64,000 nt of DNA from Micropterix aruncella. Lineage: Eukaryota; Arthropoda; Insecta; Lepidoptera; Micropterigidae. How positions within the stretch are numbered: position 1 is the stretch's first letter; each line of letters starts with the position of its first letter. Below are positions 45,918 to 57,479 of the stretch, piece by piece. A program made the position numbers and the translations under genes. Below the pieces are notes generated by a model. That model did no database searches. It was given only the letters and a program-made list of their open reading frames with translations, and was not told the origin of the DNA. The stretch is from assembly GCA_944548615.1 (NCBI GenBank), contig OX155972.1, positions 8,455,719 to 8,519,718 of the forward strand. The letters are read 5' to 3'.

Positions 45918-46808
45918 ATGAGACCCCTCCATCCTTTACCCTTTCACATAAGGAATAATCACGAAATTGTATTGTTTGCTGATGATACTTCTTTGACGTT
46001 TAAAATTAGTCGAAAATTGTACAATTATGACGAAGTTAACAATGCACTCTCAAAAGTTGTCCATTGGTTTAATGTAAATAACCTACTATTAAATGAAAGA
46101 AAAACCAAAGTGATTAAATTTTCTGCGCCTAATGTTAAGCAGGTACAAACCAATGTAGAAATAAATGGAACTAGACTGGAGCCTGTTGCTTCAACTGTGT
46201 TTCTAGAGATAACAATTGACTCCAAATTACAATGGGGCCCACAAATTGAGAAAATGTCAGGAAAACTTAGCTCTGCGGCATACGCAGTTAAAACAATAAG
46301 GCGGCTGACTGACGTAGATACAGCAAGAATAGTATACTTTAGTTACTTTCATAGCATTATGTCCTATGGGATTCTTCTCTGGGGAAGCTGTGCAGACATC
46401 AATAACATCTTTATACTACAGAAACGTGCTGTAAGAGCTATATATAAACTTGGTCCTCGAGTTTCACTTAGAGAAAAATTCAAAGAGATAAATATTCTTA
46501 CTGTTGCATCACAATATATATACGAAAATCTGTTGTATGTCCACAAGAATATTGACAAGTTTAAAATAAAAAGCGACACTCATAATTTTAATACTAGACA
46601 TAAGCATAACCTTGTTGTACGTGCTACTCGTCTCCACAAAATAAGCAATTCTTTTTTGGGACAATGTATACGCTTCTATAACAAAATTCCTCATACTATT
46701 AGAGAACTATCTGTAAATAAGTTTAAAGCTACCATCAAAGCAAAATTGTATAAAAAAGCATACTATACAATATCTGATTATGTAAATGACAAAACGGCTT
46801 GGGAGTAA
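45918..46808 (+). pseudogene. LINE ORF2, RT C-terminal half, frame intact
   Basis: 296 codons without a break: FADDTSLTF at 20-28, then VVHWFNVNNLLLNERKTKVI, FLEITIDSKLQWGPQI, FHSIMSYGILLWG, LQKRAVRAIYKLG, and the tail SNSFLGQCIRFYNKIP. It begins directly at the YADD region, so the 5' part was never copied. The 3' UTR ends at about 46897 in a TTTTGATT-type repeat tail. The ATG at 45918 is incidental. CR1/jockey group. Confidence 0.8.
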
Positions 46809-46898
46809 GGCTTGGACGCATCATAAGAACATAAATTAAAAATAATATTTAATTGTGTCTATATGAATAAAGAACATTTTGATTTTTTATTTTGATTT

Positions 46899-47020
46899 TC
46901 CATCCTTGTCTAGTTGCACATGACTTATGGCGACGAAGCGTTGCCATGGTGATATATAAGCGTTGCAATAGTGATATATGTATGTGGCTCCGTGCATGCG
47001 CGACTAGACAAGGATGGAGG
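46899..47020. mobile_element. 122-bp MITE
   Basis: Inverted ends: CCATCCTTGTCTAGTTGCAC (46900) and the inverse of GCGCGACTAGACAAGGATGG (right). It abuts the tail of the preceding LINE. No superfamily assigned. Confidence 0.7.
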
Positions 47021-48715
47021 GGGTACTATATATGCTTCTGTCTCTTTCTATTCGGCTGACGCATTTTCAGGCTGGTCACGAGATCTAGTTACTTATATAT
47101 CTTTATTCGTTATTGCCACGTGTTGTGCATGCATACATTAACGATATTAGTAGGTACGGAAAATAGCTGGAAATCAAATCAGATTGAATTGAGTTAGCAT
47201 CCCGCATTTCTTCATGCGCTATACACACTCTCTCCAAAGTAGCACAAATTGGCTATATAACGGTCACGGCAACGCTATCGGTACAGTTTTAGTCACAAGA
47301 AGTGGTCATATATCAGTCATATAAACGTTTATATAACGTCTATACCACCGGATTAAAAGCATTTTATACGGCTTTTACCTGAATAGTGGCTAAGCTATCA
47401 TAATGACTAGCTTTGTTGGCACTTATAGCGATTGCTGTGGCACCCTTCGCAAGCAGCTGATAGCAGCCCCTCCCCCCCCCCCCCCCCGCAAGCAGCTGAA
47501 AACGTGTCTCCAATTGATACTATATTACAACTTCCAGTCGGGTAATGCCTTGAAATGATATAGAATGGTAATAAAGGGAAGCTGCATGATCGTTTGCCGT
47601 TGCAAACATAGAATTCCTAATGGTTACTAATATATTGTATTTTATTGACTTTGAAATTATTGTATTGTAGTTTAATACACCAAATTCTCTCGCGGACATC
47701 ATTTCATCGAAAATTTTAACGCGCCTTCAAATTATTAATATTTTACCTCAATTTTTAATCATAATTTCCACGTTTTACAAATTTCCACGTTTTCCACAAG
47801 GTTTAAAGTTTTTTTGTAAATTTATTTTGTTTTTCGGAGTAAAAAATAAAATTTGCAGGGTATTGTCCACACACTTTGAAAGAGGATTTACCTTTAATAC
47901 CTACGTGTATTTTGTGACTTAAAATATATTTAAAAATATAATACAAAAATTTTAGGTAAAAAATATTTTTAAAAAATGGCCGATTTGCTTTTATATTATC
48001 TGCAATTTTAATATAACCCTTATACAGCTATAAGCTACATAAGTAAGAGCCTAGTGACAACTATACAGCTTTATCTCTTTGTAAAGCAATTACTGCACTT
48101 TTATATGACTATAGGCTATATAGCCGTGGGTCTTGTAACCAATATACAGCCTTTGGTGAAGTAAGGGTAATGTAGAAGCTTTTGTTTTGTTTGTTCTATA
48201 AAGGTTATTTATTCGACTACTATACAGCTGTTAGTTATATAATGGTTATACCACCCTTATTCGATAAAATTACGAAAAATACGACAAAAATATATGACTA
48301 AAAGGTAATATAAGCCAAATTGCTTCAAAACACATTTACAAAGCTGAGAGTTAATCTGAATGCCTTTACATGACTTTTAATCAGCTTAAAGTTATATTCC
48401 GCAGTTCTTATATGGCTTTTGTGCTTGTTGGGCTCTCTCTCCCTCTTTGTATCTCTTTCTCCCTCTCTCTCTCTCACACATACACATACACATACGCTCT
48501 TTATCACACAAACATACCAATATCCATAAACCAACACTCTTATACACACATATAGAATATATTGTTTTCCGTTTTAATCTTGAAAATAACCTAAAAGACC
48601 ATTGGCTTTGCTATTATCATATACGACTTATATTTTATTATGATTATATTCTGTTTGTTTTAACCCATCGAGTAGCGGCATAATTTCATGGTAGACCGTG
48701 GCAAATTATTGGAAT
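47021..48715. other. unassigned, with TATACAGCT words and a poly(C) run
   Basis: The words CTATACAG and AGCTATA recur between 47240 and 48250, and CGCAAGCAGCTGA is duplicated around the C-run near 47470. A (TC)n/(AC)n patch lies at 48430-48500. No gene. Confidence 0.35.
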
Positions 48716-49070
48716 TTCTTGCAATATCGCAGCGCTCGTCAAAAAGTACTAAAACTAGAGAACTACTATAGCAAATCATAAAAAATAACTGTGCAATAAT
48801 CGCATTGAAATTTTGTGTATAAAATATTGAAATCTCATTTTGTAAAACAATTATAAAATTATGAATAAATATGAGAAAGTCGAAAAAGTGAAAAAAACTC
48901 GGCATTTCTAACTTGTACTTGTCTTACGGAAAAATACGGAACCCTATTTAGAAATTTTAAAAGCTATCGTGATCTTTATTAGATTCTCTATCAAAGATAA
49001 TATTTTGTTTTGCTGATTTACATACAAAAATATTTAAATACTAGCTCATAAAAACAATAAAAAAAATTAT
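48716..49070 (+). repeat. dispersed repeat, left member of an inverted pair
   Basis: GAGAAAGTCGAAAAAGTGAA, AAATGCCGAG-type and GTCTTACGGAAAAATACGGA blocks also occur inverted at 62660-63032. About 360 bp. Type unknown. Confidence 0.7.
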
Positions 49071-49444
49071 GATTTCTCGAAAAAAATCTCGAAAAAAATA
49101 AATCTCTAACTCATTCTATAAGTCGGCTAAGCCGGATAGACCATAATAGAGGCCATCACAAAAAAACTGGTTTAAATTATAATTGTCTGATACATCACAA
49201 TAACTTGAAGTAAACGCTATAGATGAACGATAAATATTTGAAAGTCATTAACATTCCAAAATAATAAAAGCAGGCGTGCCCAAATGAAATATTCTGGACC
49301 CCGAGGAATATTAATTGTCTTATTAATAAACTATTGTTATAATAAAGCATAAATAAGTGCTGTATGTAATAATCACTTTAAAAATAAATCTACCATCTTC
49401 ACTTAATTTGAAAAATCTATAGCAATCACAATTTTGATTTTATT
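49071..49444. other. AT-rich unassigned sequence
   Basis: No gene recognised. Confidence 0.3.
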
Positions 49445-49950
49445 TCAAGTTCTAAATCTATCCATTGACTATATTCTGTGAAGTGTCCGGAGAATTTTTC
49501 TACACGCTGGATTATTTTAGTTAGGTACTTAAGATCATGAAACATCCCCATCATTACACAGTTCCGCCACTTACACAAGCGGCTCAACTTCGCAAAAACG
49601 TTAAAACCGCCCGCCGCGCGTTAGCGAAAATAAAAAGTAGGGCGGCGTAAAAAAGGCAGTTAACTCTTTCATTGATGTAAAGTTTCGTCGAAAATTGAGC
49701 GACTTCGGCCGATTCGGGGGAAACTTTTCGAGAACAGAGGCTTTAACTTCTGATAAAGGATTAAACGCGGACTCGTCGCCGCCCGCGAAGGAGGACTCAG
49801 GAGAGACCGGCGATGGGGGTAATCCCCTTCTTAGTATTGCGATCACACGCCTTGACTCGACAAGCCGCGCACTCTTTATTAAAAGAATGTTTCAGAGCGG
49901 CGGGTTCATGCGGTGGGAAAAAAGTGACGTCATGGGTAGGCCAAGAAAAA
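49445..49950. repeat. CpG-rich 480-bp dispersed repeat, copy 2
   Basis: Near-identical to 45120-45598 over the central 350 bases, with the same orientation and both ends more diverged. Confidence 0.75.
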
Positions 49951-50042
49951 AAAACATGGTAATTTTGTATCTTTGCTAGCGCCTTTAGTTTTACGTGGAT
50001 ATTGCAGTAACATCAGATATGACACTTATAAAATATAAAATA

Positions 50043-50550
50043 CTAGATGACCCGGTGAACTTCGTACCACCTAAAATTTATTTAATTGTAAGTCTTCATA
50101 AGCGTTTATTAATCCTAATGAACCTTCCAAATCTAATTCATTGAAATCTGTAATATGGCTGAATCATGTACGGTTTGAGTTTCATTTGGTGATTAAATTA
50201 AAGTCGTTTATGATTGAAATAAATTCAATGTATTTAATTTACATGATAATATATAGGTAAATGCAGTTCACATTCATACACGGAACATTCTGGTAAAATA
50301 TGTTTTTCGTTTTGTTTTCCGGCGCGTAAATAAACAAAAATGATGGCTTTTCGACCGATGGCTTTGCGAACACGGGACATACAGTTGTCCATGCGCGAAA
50401 TACGGAAATTCCAAGTTAATTCCGCAAACTTCCACCACGGGTGATTTGTCATCGTGAAGGCCAGACGCACGGGGAATCTAAATTCCGCTTTCCAGAAATT
50501 GTTTTCCGATATGTCTGACAATGATAAGGAAAAACGCGAATGCGAGATAT
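50043..50550 (-). mobile_element. Helitron fragment, copy D, with helicase remnant
   Basis: CTAG end at 50043-50046 (minus: GGGTCATCTAG|T). Minus-strand reading RFPVRLAFTMTNH then the decayed GQLYVACSRV region, close to 13730-13960. The 5' end is lost: after about 50550 the sequence is unrelated to the other copies. Confidence 0.8.
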
Positions 50551-51399
50551 GAACAAAAGTGTTAGGCAGTTTGACAGCTGATGAGTAGAAAACCACCCGT
50601 CCGCCATTTTGAACTGTGCTATGATTGGCTGAGGCGAGCGATCGCTTTCTCGGTTGTGTCTAGGAGCGCGATAGCCAAAAAAAAAGTCAAAATAAGCATA
50701 AAAACTGGGGCACAGGCGACGCAATCAAATCTAACATCGAAAATTGTCAGATAGCTTTTGACAGCTCGCTAACAGCTGGTTAGTGACGCTAAGAGAACAC
50801 CAGGGCTCCGCTAGGGATTTTAACTGCAGTTAGCTTAACAAAGCATGGTGCAAGCAGTTTAGAGTATTTAACTACGGTTAGGCTATTTAAACACAGTTAT
50901 GTATCTTAACCGAGCTTGGTGCAGGTAGCCGTTAGTGTACTAATATTTATTAGACACGTTCAACTTGAACGTGTACGCGAGCCAGCGCTGGGCGCGAGGA
51001 GCGAAGCGATGGATGCTGTTTTTAACCCGACTTCAAAAAAGGAGGTTATCAATTCGGTTGTATTTTTTTAATGTTTGTTACCTCAGAACTTCGTCATTTA
51101 TGAACCGATTTGGATTTTTTTTTTTTTAAAGTATATGCTTCCAGATTGGTCCTATTTTTATCAAAATCCTGTTCTGATGATTAGATCCATACAATTCAAC
51201 CGGCTGTTAAATTGTTTATCGTGGTTAGCTAACAACGGTTAAGAGAAGTTAACAGGCCGCTTGGTGCAAGTCACCCGTAATAAAATATGATAGTTCTAAG
51301 GGAAGTTAGTAGTAGGTTGGTTAGTGGTAGAAACTGGTTAAGCGTAACACAACTAAGTAGATTATTCAGTTTTTGTCACCCCAGTATTGGGGAAAGTTA
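50551..51399. repeat. unassigned, with the CCCGACTTCAAAAAAGGAGG repeat
   Basis: 51030-51200 (CCCGACTTCAAAAAAGGAGG, CTCAGAACTTCGTCATTTAT, GAACCGATTTGGA) is a dispersed repeat very common in moths and butterflies. ACACGTTCAACTTGAACGTG near 50955 is a palindrome. GGTGCAAG-type words recur. Confidence 0.55.
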
Positions 51400-51530
51400 G
51401 GTACCGAGAAAAGTAATGGGGGAAACTCCCTTCTTAGTATTGCGATCACACGCCCCGGCTTGACAAGTCGCGGACTCCTTTATTAAAAGAATCACGTGGA
51501 AAATTCGTGACGTCATGGGTAGGCTGTAAA
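51400..51530. repeat. CpG-rich dispersed repeat, 3' fragment
   Basis: CTTAGTATTGCGATCACACG through GTGACGTCATGGGTAGGCTG matches the ends of 45120-45598 and 49445-49950. Confidence 0.7.
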
Positions 51531-51839
51531 AATAGAAATATATGAAAGAAATCGAATTATTTATGGACATTTTGTATCTTTGCTAGCAGTATTGTTTATA
51601 TGCATTAATACATTTTGTGACTCCATAGAACGGTTTTGCAACTCTTCCGAGACGGCGATATGTAGGTGGCGCTGATAGCATTGAGGCAAACTAAGAGCTA
51701 TTTATTTGGTCATATATTATAAGATTGATAATAAATTATATCTTATAAAGGACTGATTGATTTTAAAAACCAAATAATTTAACCAACAATAGCAATAATA
51801 ACATTCAATTATTTGTGTCATCTATTGTCGCCATTCCCA
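51531..51839. other. unassigned sequence
   Basis: No gene or named repeat. Confidence 0.3.
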
Positions 51840-51983
51840 TACATCATTCTTCTGTTTACACGGACTCTTTTATGGTCCATACTGCACGTTTATGGAATCA
51901 GCTACATCACTCTATCAGGCATGCACCTTCGTTGCACACTTTCAAAAAGTTGTTGAAGAAACATTTATTTTTACACAGCCACT
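51840..51983 (+). pseudogene. LINE ORF2 tail fragment
   Basis: Reads HSSVYTDSFMVHTARLWNQL, then PSLHTFKKLLKKHLFLHSH and stop. A jockey/CR1-group tail with no RT. Confidence 0.65.
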
Positions 51984-52244
51984 AACCAAATACCTCACCT
52001 TGTCCTCTCCTTTATCCTTCCCTGGGCAACCTTAACATAAGTTATTGACATATATTTGTATAACTTTATTTTAAATTTAACTTTACTACTTCAGTGCGTA
52101 TTGTACTGTGACAATTAGAAATTAGTTTATCAAATGGTTGACTCTAAGATATCGTTAAAGCGATAAGTCCGTCATTTGTGCATACATTGTCTTTATATAT
52201 GTGTAATATTCATCAAGTAATGTTTTATAGCACATTTTTTTTTC

Positions 52245-52620
52245 TGTTTTACTATTTATTTATTTATTTTATTTTTATTTCTTTATTTATTTCCATAATT
52301 CAATTGGTTTTGAAGTAACAAAAAAAATCCTTTTCCCGACACAAAAACATGTTATAATAATTGTACATACATATTATACTTACCTTAGAAAGGAAATTCA
52401 TATTTTTGACATATCGGTTTACCACCTCACTAGGTATGAACCTGTGTTGATGTGGTACTAACATCGATAAATTATTTTGAGGCGAGTATCTAATACGTGA
52501 ATATTTTTTTTTAAATTTAACGTAAAATTACAAACATTAATAAAACTAAATTAAAATTTATGGCAATCTACTAAGTTATAGAAAATAATAATAACTTTTT
52601 ATATATTAGATACTGTTTCG
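52245..52620 (-). repeat. LINE-like 3' end with (AAAT)n tail, copy 2
   Basis: Inverse of 10551-10878, including TTCATACCTAGTGAGGTGGT and the tail (top-strand ATTTATTTATTTATTT near 52250). Confidence 0.65.
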
Positions 52621-52898
52621 TACTTAGCCTAAACCTTTCTATCGTGGCAACTTTATATCGAGCGACGCTGCTGAACGCAACCAACTAGTGAAGACAGGAC
52701 TGGTCGAACGCCGCCATATATACGTCAAACTGTCATACGATCGGGGCGGACGGTCGATATCGCCGCTGCCGTAATTCCTGTTTTCGCTCGCGTGCGCTTT
52801 GTATTGTACCACATATACAATAAATCTGTGCCACCACGAACAAGCGTTTATCTAGAATCCTGCCATCCTTCACAAGCGACAATCGTTCTATCTCACTC
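52621..52898. other. unassigned CpG-rich sequence
   Basis: No gene recognised. Confidence 0.3.
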
Positions 52899-53049
52899 TC
52901 CTTGCGCGGTCCTCTCCCTTACGAAGCGGGGAACGGTGAAACAGGTTTGCACCTCATGCGTGGAGGCCGTCGGATAGGTGTTGACCCGTGAGTGTGACCG
53001 ACCCTGAACACATGGGTCTTCGTGGCCAACCCAGCATGGGCCCATTAAC

Positions 53050-53525
53050 TCTGACTAACATCTTGCGGTGTCGACTACAACGGGCGAGCCCGTCACCACA
53101 GGACGTTTTAACGATTAGTCGTTCTGTCGCCCTGCAGTGAACGTAGAAGACTTTGGACAGTACAATCCTACGTCCAGCTACGTCACAACCCGTGAAAGTC
53201 CAACGCCTTACCGCGAGTGAGCCAGGAATAAACCCGGCACGCTCGAGATACTCGCGCCCTCACTTCCAATTGTGACCAGATTTCTCCGGTCTCTCGATTG
53301 GTTCCGAGTTCGAGGTCGCTTGCGCGGTCCTCTCCCTTACGAAGCGGTGAAACGGAGTGCACCGAATCTATCGCGGACCAAGGCGTCCTTTGCCCGACTC
53401 TGAACCGGGATCGGATGGCCAATGGTCATTTCAAGAGCAGTCGCCGTAAGGTAGACAACTACCCCCGCTCTATAGGAAACAATACAGTTCCAGGGACTCC
53501 CCCGATTGTTAGTCGGAGAGCACAA
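53050..53525 (-). repeat. satellite core, orientation 1
   Basis: Starts CTCTGACTAACATC, then GTCGACTACAACGGGCGAGC ... AAGCGGTGAAAC ... CTATAGGAAACAATAC, then GATTGTTAGTCGG. Inverse of the core in the next monomer. Boundaries are marked by GACTAAC and GTTAGTC. Confidence 0.85.
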
Positions 53526-53735
53526 TCGATTGGCTTGCGCCGCTCGGTGCGCAGACCGTCCAGGAGCGCCAGAGGATTGATTCCCAGGGGAGACTGGTTG
53601 ACCCAGTGTCCTACCCAGGCTCGCACCCCATGCGTGGAGGCCATCGGATGGGTGTTGACCCGTGAGTGTGACCGACCCTGAACACATGGGTCATTGTGGC
53701 CACCTCATCATGGGCCCATTAGCTCCCATGACTCT

Positions 53736-54207
53736 GACTAACAGTCGGGGGAGTCTGGAAGCAGTACTGTTTCCTATAGAGCGGGGGTGGTTGCGGACCT
53801 TACGGCGACTACTCTTGAAATGACCATCGGCCATCCGATCCTAGGTGTAGAGCCGGGCAAAGAACGCTTTGGTTTGCGATAGATTCGGTATACACCGTTT
53901 CACCGCTTCGTAAGGGAGAGGACCGCGCAAGCGACCTCGAACTCGGAACCAATCGAGAGACCGGAGAAATCTGGTCACAATTGGAAGCAAGGGCGCGAGT
54001 GTCGGCCCGCCAGGTAACATTACTGGCTATCTCGCGGTTAAGGCGTTGGTCTCTTGCGGGTTGTGGCGTAGCTAGATGGTGGACTGTTTTGTCCCAAGTC
54101 TTCTACGCTCACTTCAGGGAGATAGAACGACTAATCGTTAAAACTTCCTATGGTGACGGGCTCGCCCGCTGTAGTCGACAACCCAAGTTGTTAGTCAGAG
54201 TGCACAG
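53736..54207 (+). repeat. satellite core, orientation 2
   Basis: Starts CTCTGACTAACAGTCGGGGG, then GTTTCCTATAGAGCGGGGGT ... CGCTTCGTAAGGGAGAGGAC ... GGGCTCGCCCGCTGTAGTCG, then TTGTTAGTCAGAG. The flanks are the same as for the previous monomer. Confidence 0.85.
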
Positions 54208-54410
54208 TCGATTGGCTTACGCCGTACGGTGCGCAGACCGTCCAGGAGCGCCAGAAGTTTGATTCCTAGGGGAAACTGACCATAAGGCCAGAGACCTACC
54301 CGGGCTTCATGCGTAGAGGCCGTCGGATAGGTGTTGACCCGTGAGTGTGACCAACCCTGAACAGAATGGGTCTTCGTGGCCACCTCAGCAAGGGCCCATT
54401 AACTCCCTCG

Positions 54411-55020
54411 CTGCTTCAGAAAAGTTTGAAGAATATTGGTATCTTCATTCCTGTGTATTAATTGAAGTTTTAGGTGATAAAAGTGAGTATACCCATCAAC
54501 ATGGTCGCCGCCAGAATTACTTTCAGGGAGGTTCTACACACTATATTGAATAATAAAATATAAAATTTACATACATATAGGTACATGTCAAATTCAAATC
54601 GTGCGGGTATTTCAATTTTTATTGCAACAACATCCGTTGTCGAATACACAGATTTGATTGCTGAGCGGTATGTGAGGCAATCAAAATTAGTTTCACTATT
54701 TTTCGATCACCATCGTTAAAACTTTCTGAGGGGACGGGCTCGCCCGATGTAGTCGACCGCTCTAGTATTACAGCAACAACGTGTAGCAGGGAACGTACAT
54801 TTAGCACGTTACGACGACGTGTCAAGGCGTGAAATCGGTCTACGAGGGGAGACGCGGGGCCAAGCGGACTGTGCATGCTTAGTGTCCACAGGAAAAGAGT
54901 AGGGTAAGAGTACACTAAATTTATTGTCAAGGTGGTGAGAACAAATTTGGACAGCAACCCAGATAACTTAAGTTTTTATTCAAAGTGTAACTTAATTAAA
55001 AAAAACTAATATTTTCAATG
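54411..55020. other. unassigned, with a satellite scrap
   Basis: 54715-54765 (GGGGACGGGCTCGCCCGATG, TAGTCGAC) is a fragment of the satellite core. No gene. Confidence 0.5.
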
Positions 55021-55022
55021 TA

Positions 55023-56324
55023 AAGGGTCCGCCAAATAACTTTTTTTTTTGAAAATGCTATAAAAAAAAAACTACTGAATATTTTTTCAAATTTCTTTTT
55101 TTATTTGAAAGTACAATCCCTCCGGTTAATGATGGAAAATAATTTCTTTCAAATGGCTGCCTCGGCTAGCCATGCAGTAGCCTACACGATGGGTCCAATT
55201 TTTAAGTACATTATCGATTGTGTGCAGCTGTATTTCACCAATGGCTTCACGAATATTGTCCTTTAAAGCGTCAATTGTCTCTGGTTTGTCGGCGTAACAC
55301 TTATCTTTGACGGCACCCCACAAAAAGTAGTCCAACGGTGTCAAATCGCAGCTCCGAGGTGGCCAAACGACATCAGCTCTGCGGCTGATAATGCGATTTT
55401 CAAAAACAGGGCGCAAAACATCAAGTGTAGCGTTGGCTGTGTGGCACGTAGCGCCGTCCTGTTGAAACCAAATGTTGCCAATATCCTCCTCTTCAATTTC
55501 TGTGAACAAAAATTCATTCAACATGGCCCGATAACGATCGCCATTGACGGTAACGGCCACTCCTTGCTCATTTTCGAAGAAAAATGGCCCAATTATGCCT
55601 CTGGACCAAAATCCGCACCAAACAGTGACTCGTTTTGGGTGCACCGGCTTTTCAATGAATGCGTGCGGGTTTTCTGTGCCCCAAATGCGACAATTCTGCT
55701 TGTTTACATACCCGCCAAGATGGAAATGAGCTTCATCTGAAAAGATGATTTTTTTGGCAAAATCCGCATCTTCTGCAAGTCGATCGCAGGCCCACTTAGC
55801 GAAGCGAAAACGCATTGGATGGTCAGTTGGCTTCAACTCCTGAACCAATTGGACTTTGTACGGCGTCATACCAAGGTCTTTACGCAAAATTCGTCTCAAT
55901 GATGTCTGCGAAATGTCCAATTGTTGAGAACGACGGTGAACTGATGTTGATGGCGATTCACGCACACTTTCGGCCACATCAGCAATATTCTCGGGTGTAC
56001 GCACTGTTTTTGGCTTTTCACGCGTTGGTTTATCGATGAGGATGCCAGTTTCTTTCACTTTTTTCACAAGGTAACGAACATACGGAGCTGACGGTGCTTC
56101 TCTTCTTCCAAAATCCGTACGCAATTTTCGCACACATTCTGCAACATTACCATGATTTTCAAAGTATTGTCGCAAGATTTCCCAGCGTTGTTCAAGCGTA
56201 TACACAACCATATTCGTTCAGCGGAAGGATAAAACTAATTATCTGTCAAATCAGACATGAGGTAAGTGTTGCCATACACGAAATAAGCACTAGTTGAAAA
56301 AAAAACGTTACATGGCGGACCCTG
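55023..56324. mobile_element. intact Tc1/mariner-type transposon, 1302 bp
   Basis: Inverted ends AAGGGTCCGCCAAATAAC (left) and CAGGGTCCGCCATGTAAC (right, inverted), both followed by a T-run, flanked by TA at 55021-55022 and 56325-56326. It contains one uninterrupted transposase gene on the minus strand. Both ends and the gene are present, so it is potentially autonomous. Confidence 0.9.
55126..56211 (-). CDS. IS630/Tc1/mariner-superfamily transposase, 361 aa
   Basis: A complete frame from ATG to stop within the transposon. The N-terminal helix-turn-helix part starts VYTLEQRWEILRQYFENHGN (the DUF4817-type start seen in many insect transposases). A second DNA-binding segment follows near 95-115 (QLDISQTSLRRILR). 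The catalytic acidic residues are D159 (FSDEAHF), D252 (FQQDGATCHTA) and D289 (WPPRSCDLTPLDYFLW), with 36 residues between the second and third, so the third is Asp. NKQNCRIWG and VTVWCGFW complete the family pattern. The length fits the family (about 340-370 aa). It would cut and paste the element at TA sites. No inactivating lesion is visible. Function is inferred from the family. Confidence 0.92.
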   Translation of the reverse strand: MVVYTLEQRWEILRQYFENHGNVAECVRKLRTDFGRREAPSAPYVRYLVKKVKETGILIDKPTREKPKTVRTPENIADVAESVRESPSTSVHRRSQQLDISQTSLRRILRKDLGMTPYKVQLVQELKPTDHPMRFRFAKWACDRLAEDADFAKKIIFSDEAHFHLGGYVNKQNCRIWGTENPHAFIEKPVHPKRVTVWCGFWSRGIIGPFFFENEQGVAVTVNGDRYRAMLNEFLFTEIEEEDIGNIWFQQDGATCHTANATLDVLRPVFENRIISRRADVVWPPRSCDLTPLDYFLWGAVKDKCYADKPETIDALKDNIREAIGEIQLHTIDNVLKNWTHRVGYCMASRGSHLKEIIFHH

Positions 56325-56326
56325 TA

Positions 56327-57479
56327 CAAGTGCACCCCTTGTACCCTACTGTTGGCGCCCATGCCATCAAAGGGCTCATTTTGAGGAATTGCTCTGAAGA
56401 AACGATTTTATGGGAATTATTTTATGATTTAAAGATTTACATGGGAATTATTTTATGAAAACAGAAATAATAACATTTGTGAAATATTTTTATTATCTTT
56501 TATTTTTTGCTATTATTATTGAGTAAAAACGAATACTAACAATGTTGTAGTATTAGGTACTAATAAACAAAATAAACTATTTTTGTTGACTTTAAAATAA
56601 AAATAATAAAAAAATATGCTCACATAATAGTTACAAAAATACAAAAGTAACAAAAATACAGTTGGTATAACACAGCACAGCCAGAGACAGACCTTCTAGG
56701 TCTAGTTGGTTGTGCGATTTCGCCTCATTCGGATATGCTAGCATATTTATATGCATAGAGCTATGTTTTTCGCTATAATAATGTTTGTTCTTAATTATTC
56801 CTCATGTACAACAGTATGCATGTCCTTGTATTTTTTTGTTCTTGTACGTTATAAATAAATAAATAAATAAATAAATAATCTGCCATTAAAACTTTTGATG
56901 AAGCCATCAAGAAGCAACAGAACCCTGTTATTGAAAACTTTCAAGCCCATCAAACGCAGGATTACTAGTTCCCTAATAAGTCTGCGCAGGATTGAATAGT
57001 CAGGCAATCTGACGATTGACAATTTATTCTTTAAAACGGCAATGAAAACAAGTTTAATGCACCAATTCTGTTATATGTATAATAAGCTATAATGAATATT
57101 GACAGCGTTTTGAAAGTTTTGAAAGTTCACCTTGTTGGGACATAATGCGTTTTGCCTATCCATCTAATATTTAAATCGAATTTTAAGCGTATTTTAATGC
57201 GTTTTGAAATGCCAATTTATGAAAGTAGCAAATAGGCTACTTTAAAAAACTATCATTACATTTTTTTTATAAATGTGATATACTTAATGCGATTTGCATT
57301 TCCACTCCACGTATGTTTGGTGACGTCACAGTCTGAATGTATTAACAAAATCAGTCAGATCCTAAGCTTCATGTTTAAAATCAGACTGATAGAAAAGCTG
57401 CTAGATCCACATTTGAATAGCAAAACCAGATATGTCCTATTTTTCAAAACAGTAATATGCTTATTTTACTGTTAAAGGC
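56327..57479. other. AT-rich unassigned sequence
   Basis: An (ATAA)n run lies at 56850-56878. Weak open frames only. No gene recognised. Confidence 0.35.

Larger units (their letters stand above)
52899..54410 (+). repeat. GC-rich satellite array, ~677-bp period
   Basis: The anchor CATGCGTGGAGGCC(G/A)TCGG occurs at about 52955, 53630 and 54307 (the last one slightly altered). A truncated monomer is followed by two full ones. Outer segments keep one orientation. The core is inverted in the first full monomer relative to the second. The sequence contrasts strongly in GC with its flanks. Short open frames (up to 127 codons) exist on both strands, but no domain is recognisable. Confidence 0.85.

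Noticed and set aside
53298..53687. Overlapping 116-127-codon frames in the satellite, and similar peptides at 19124-19312 and 35293-35493
   Set aside because: Frames on both strands overlap and follow the core orientation, and equivalent frames are broken in other monomers. GC-rich sequence gives few chance stops.
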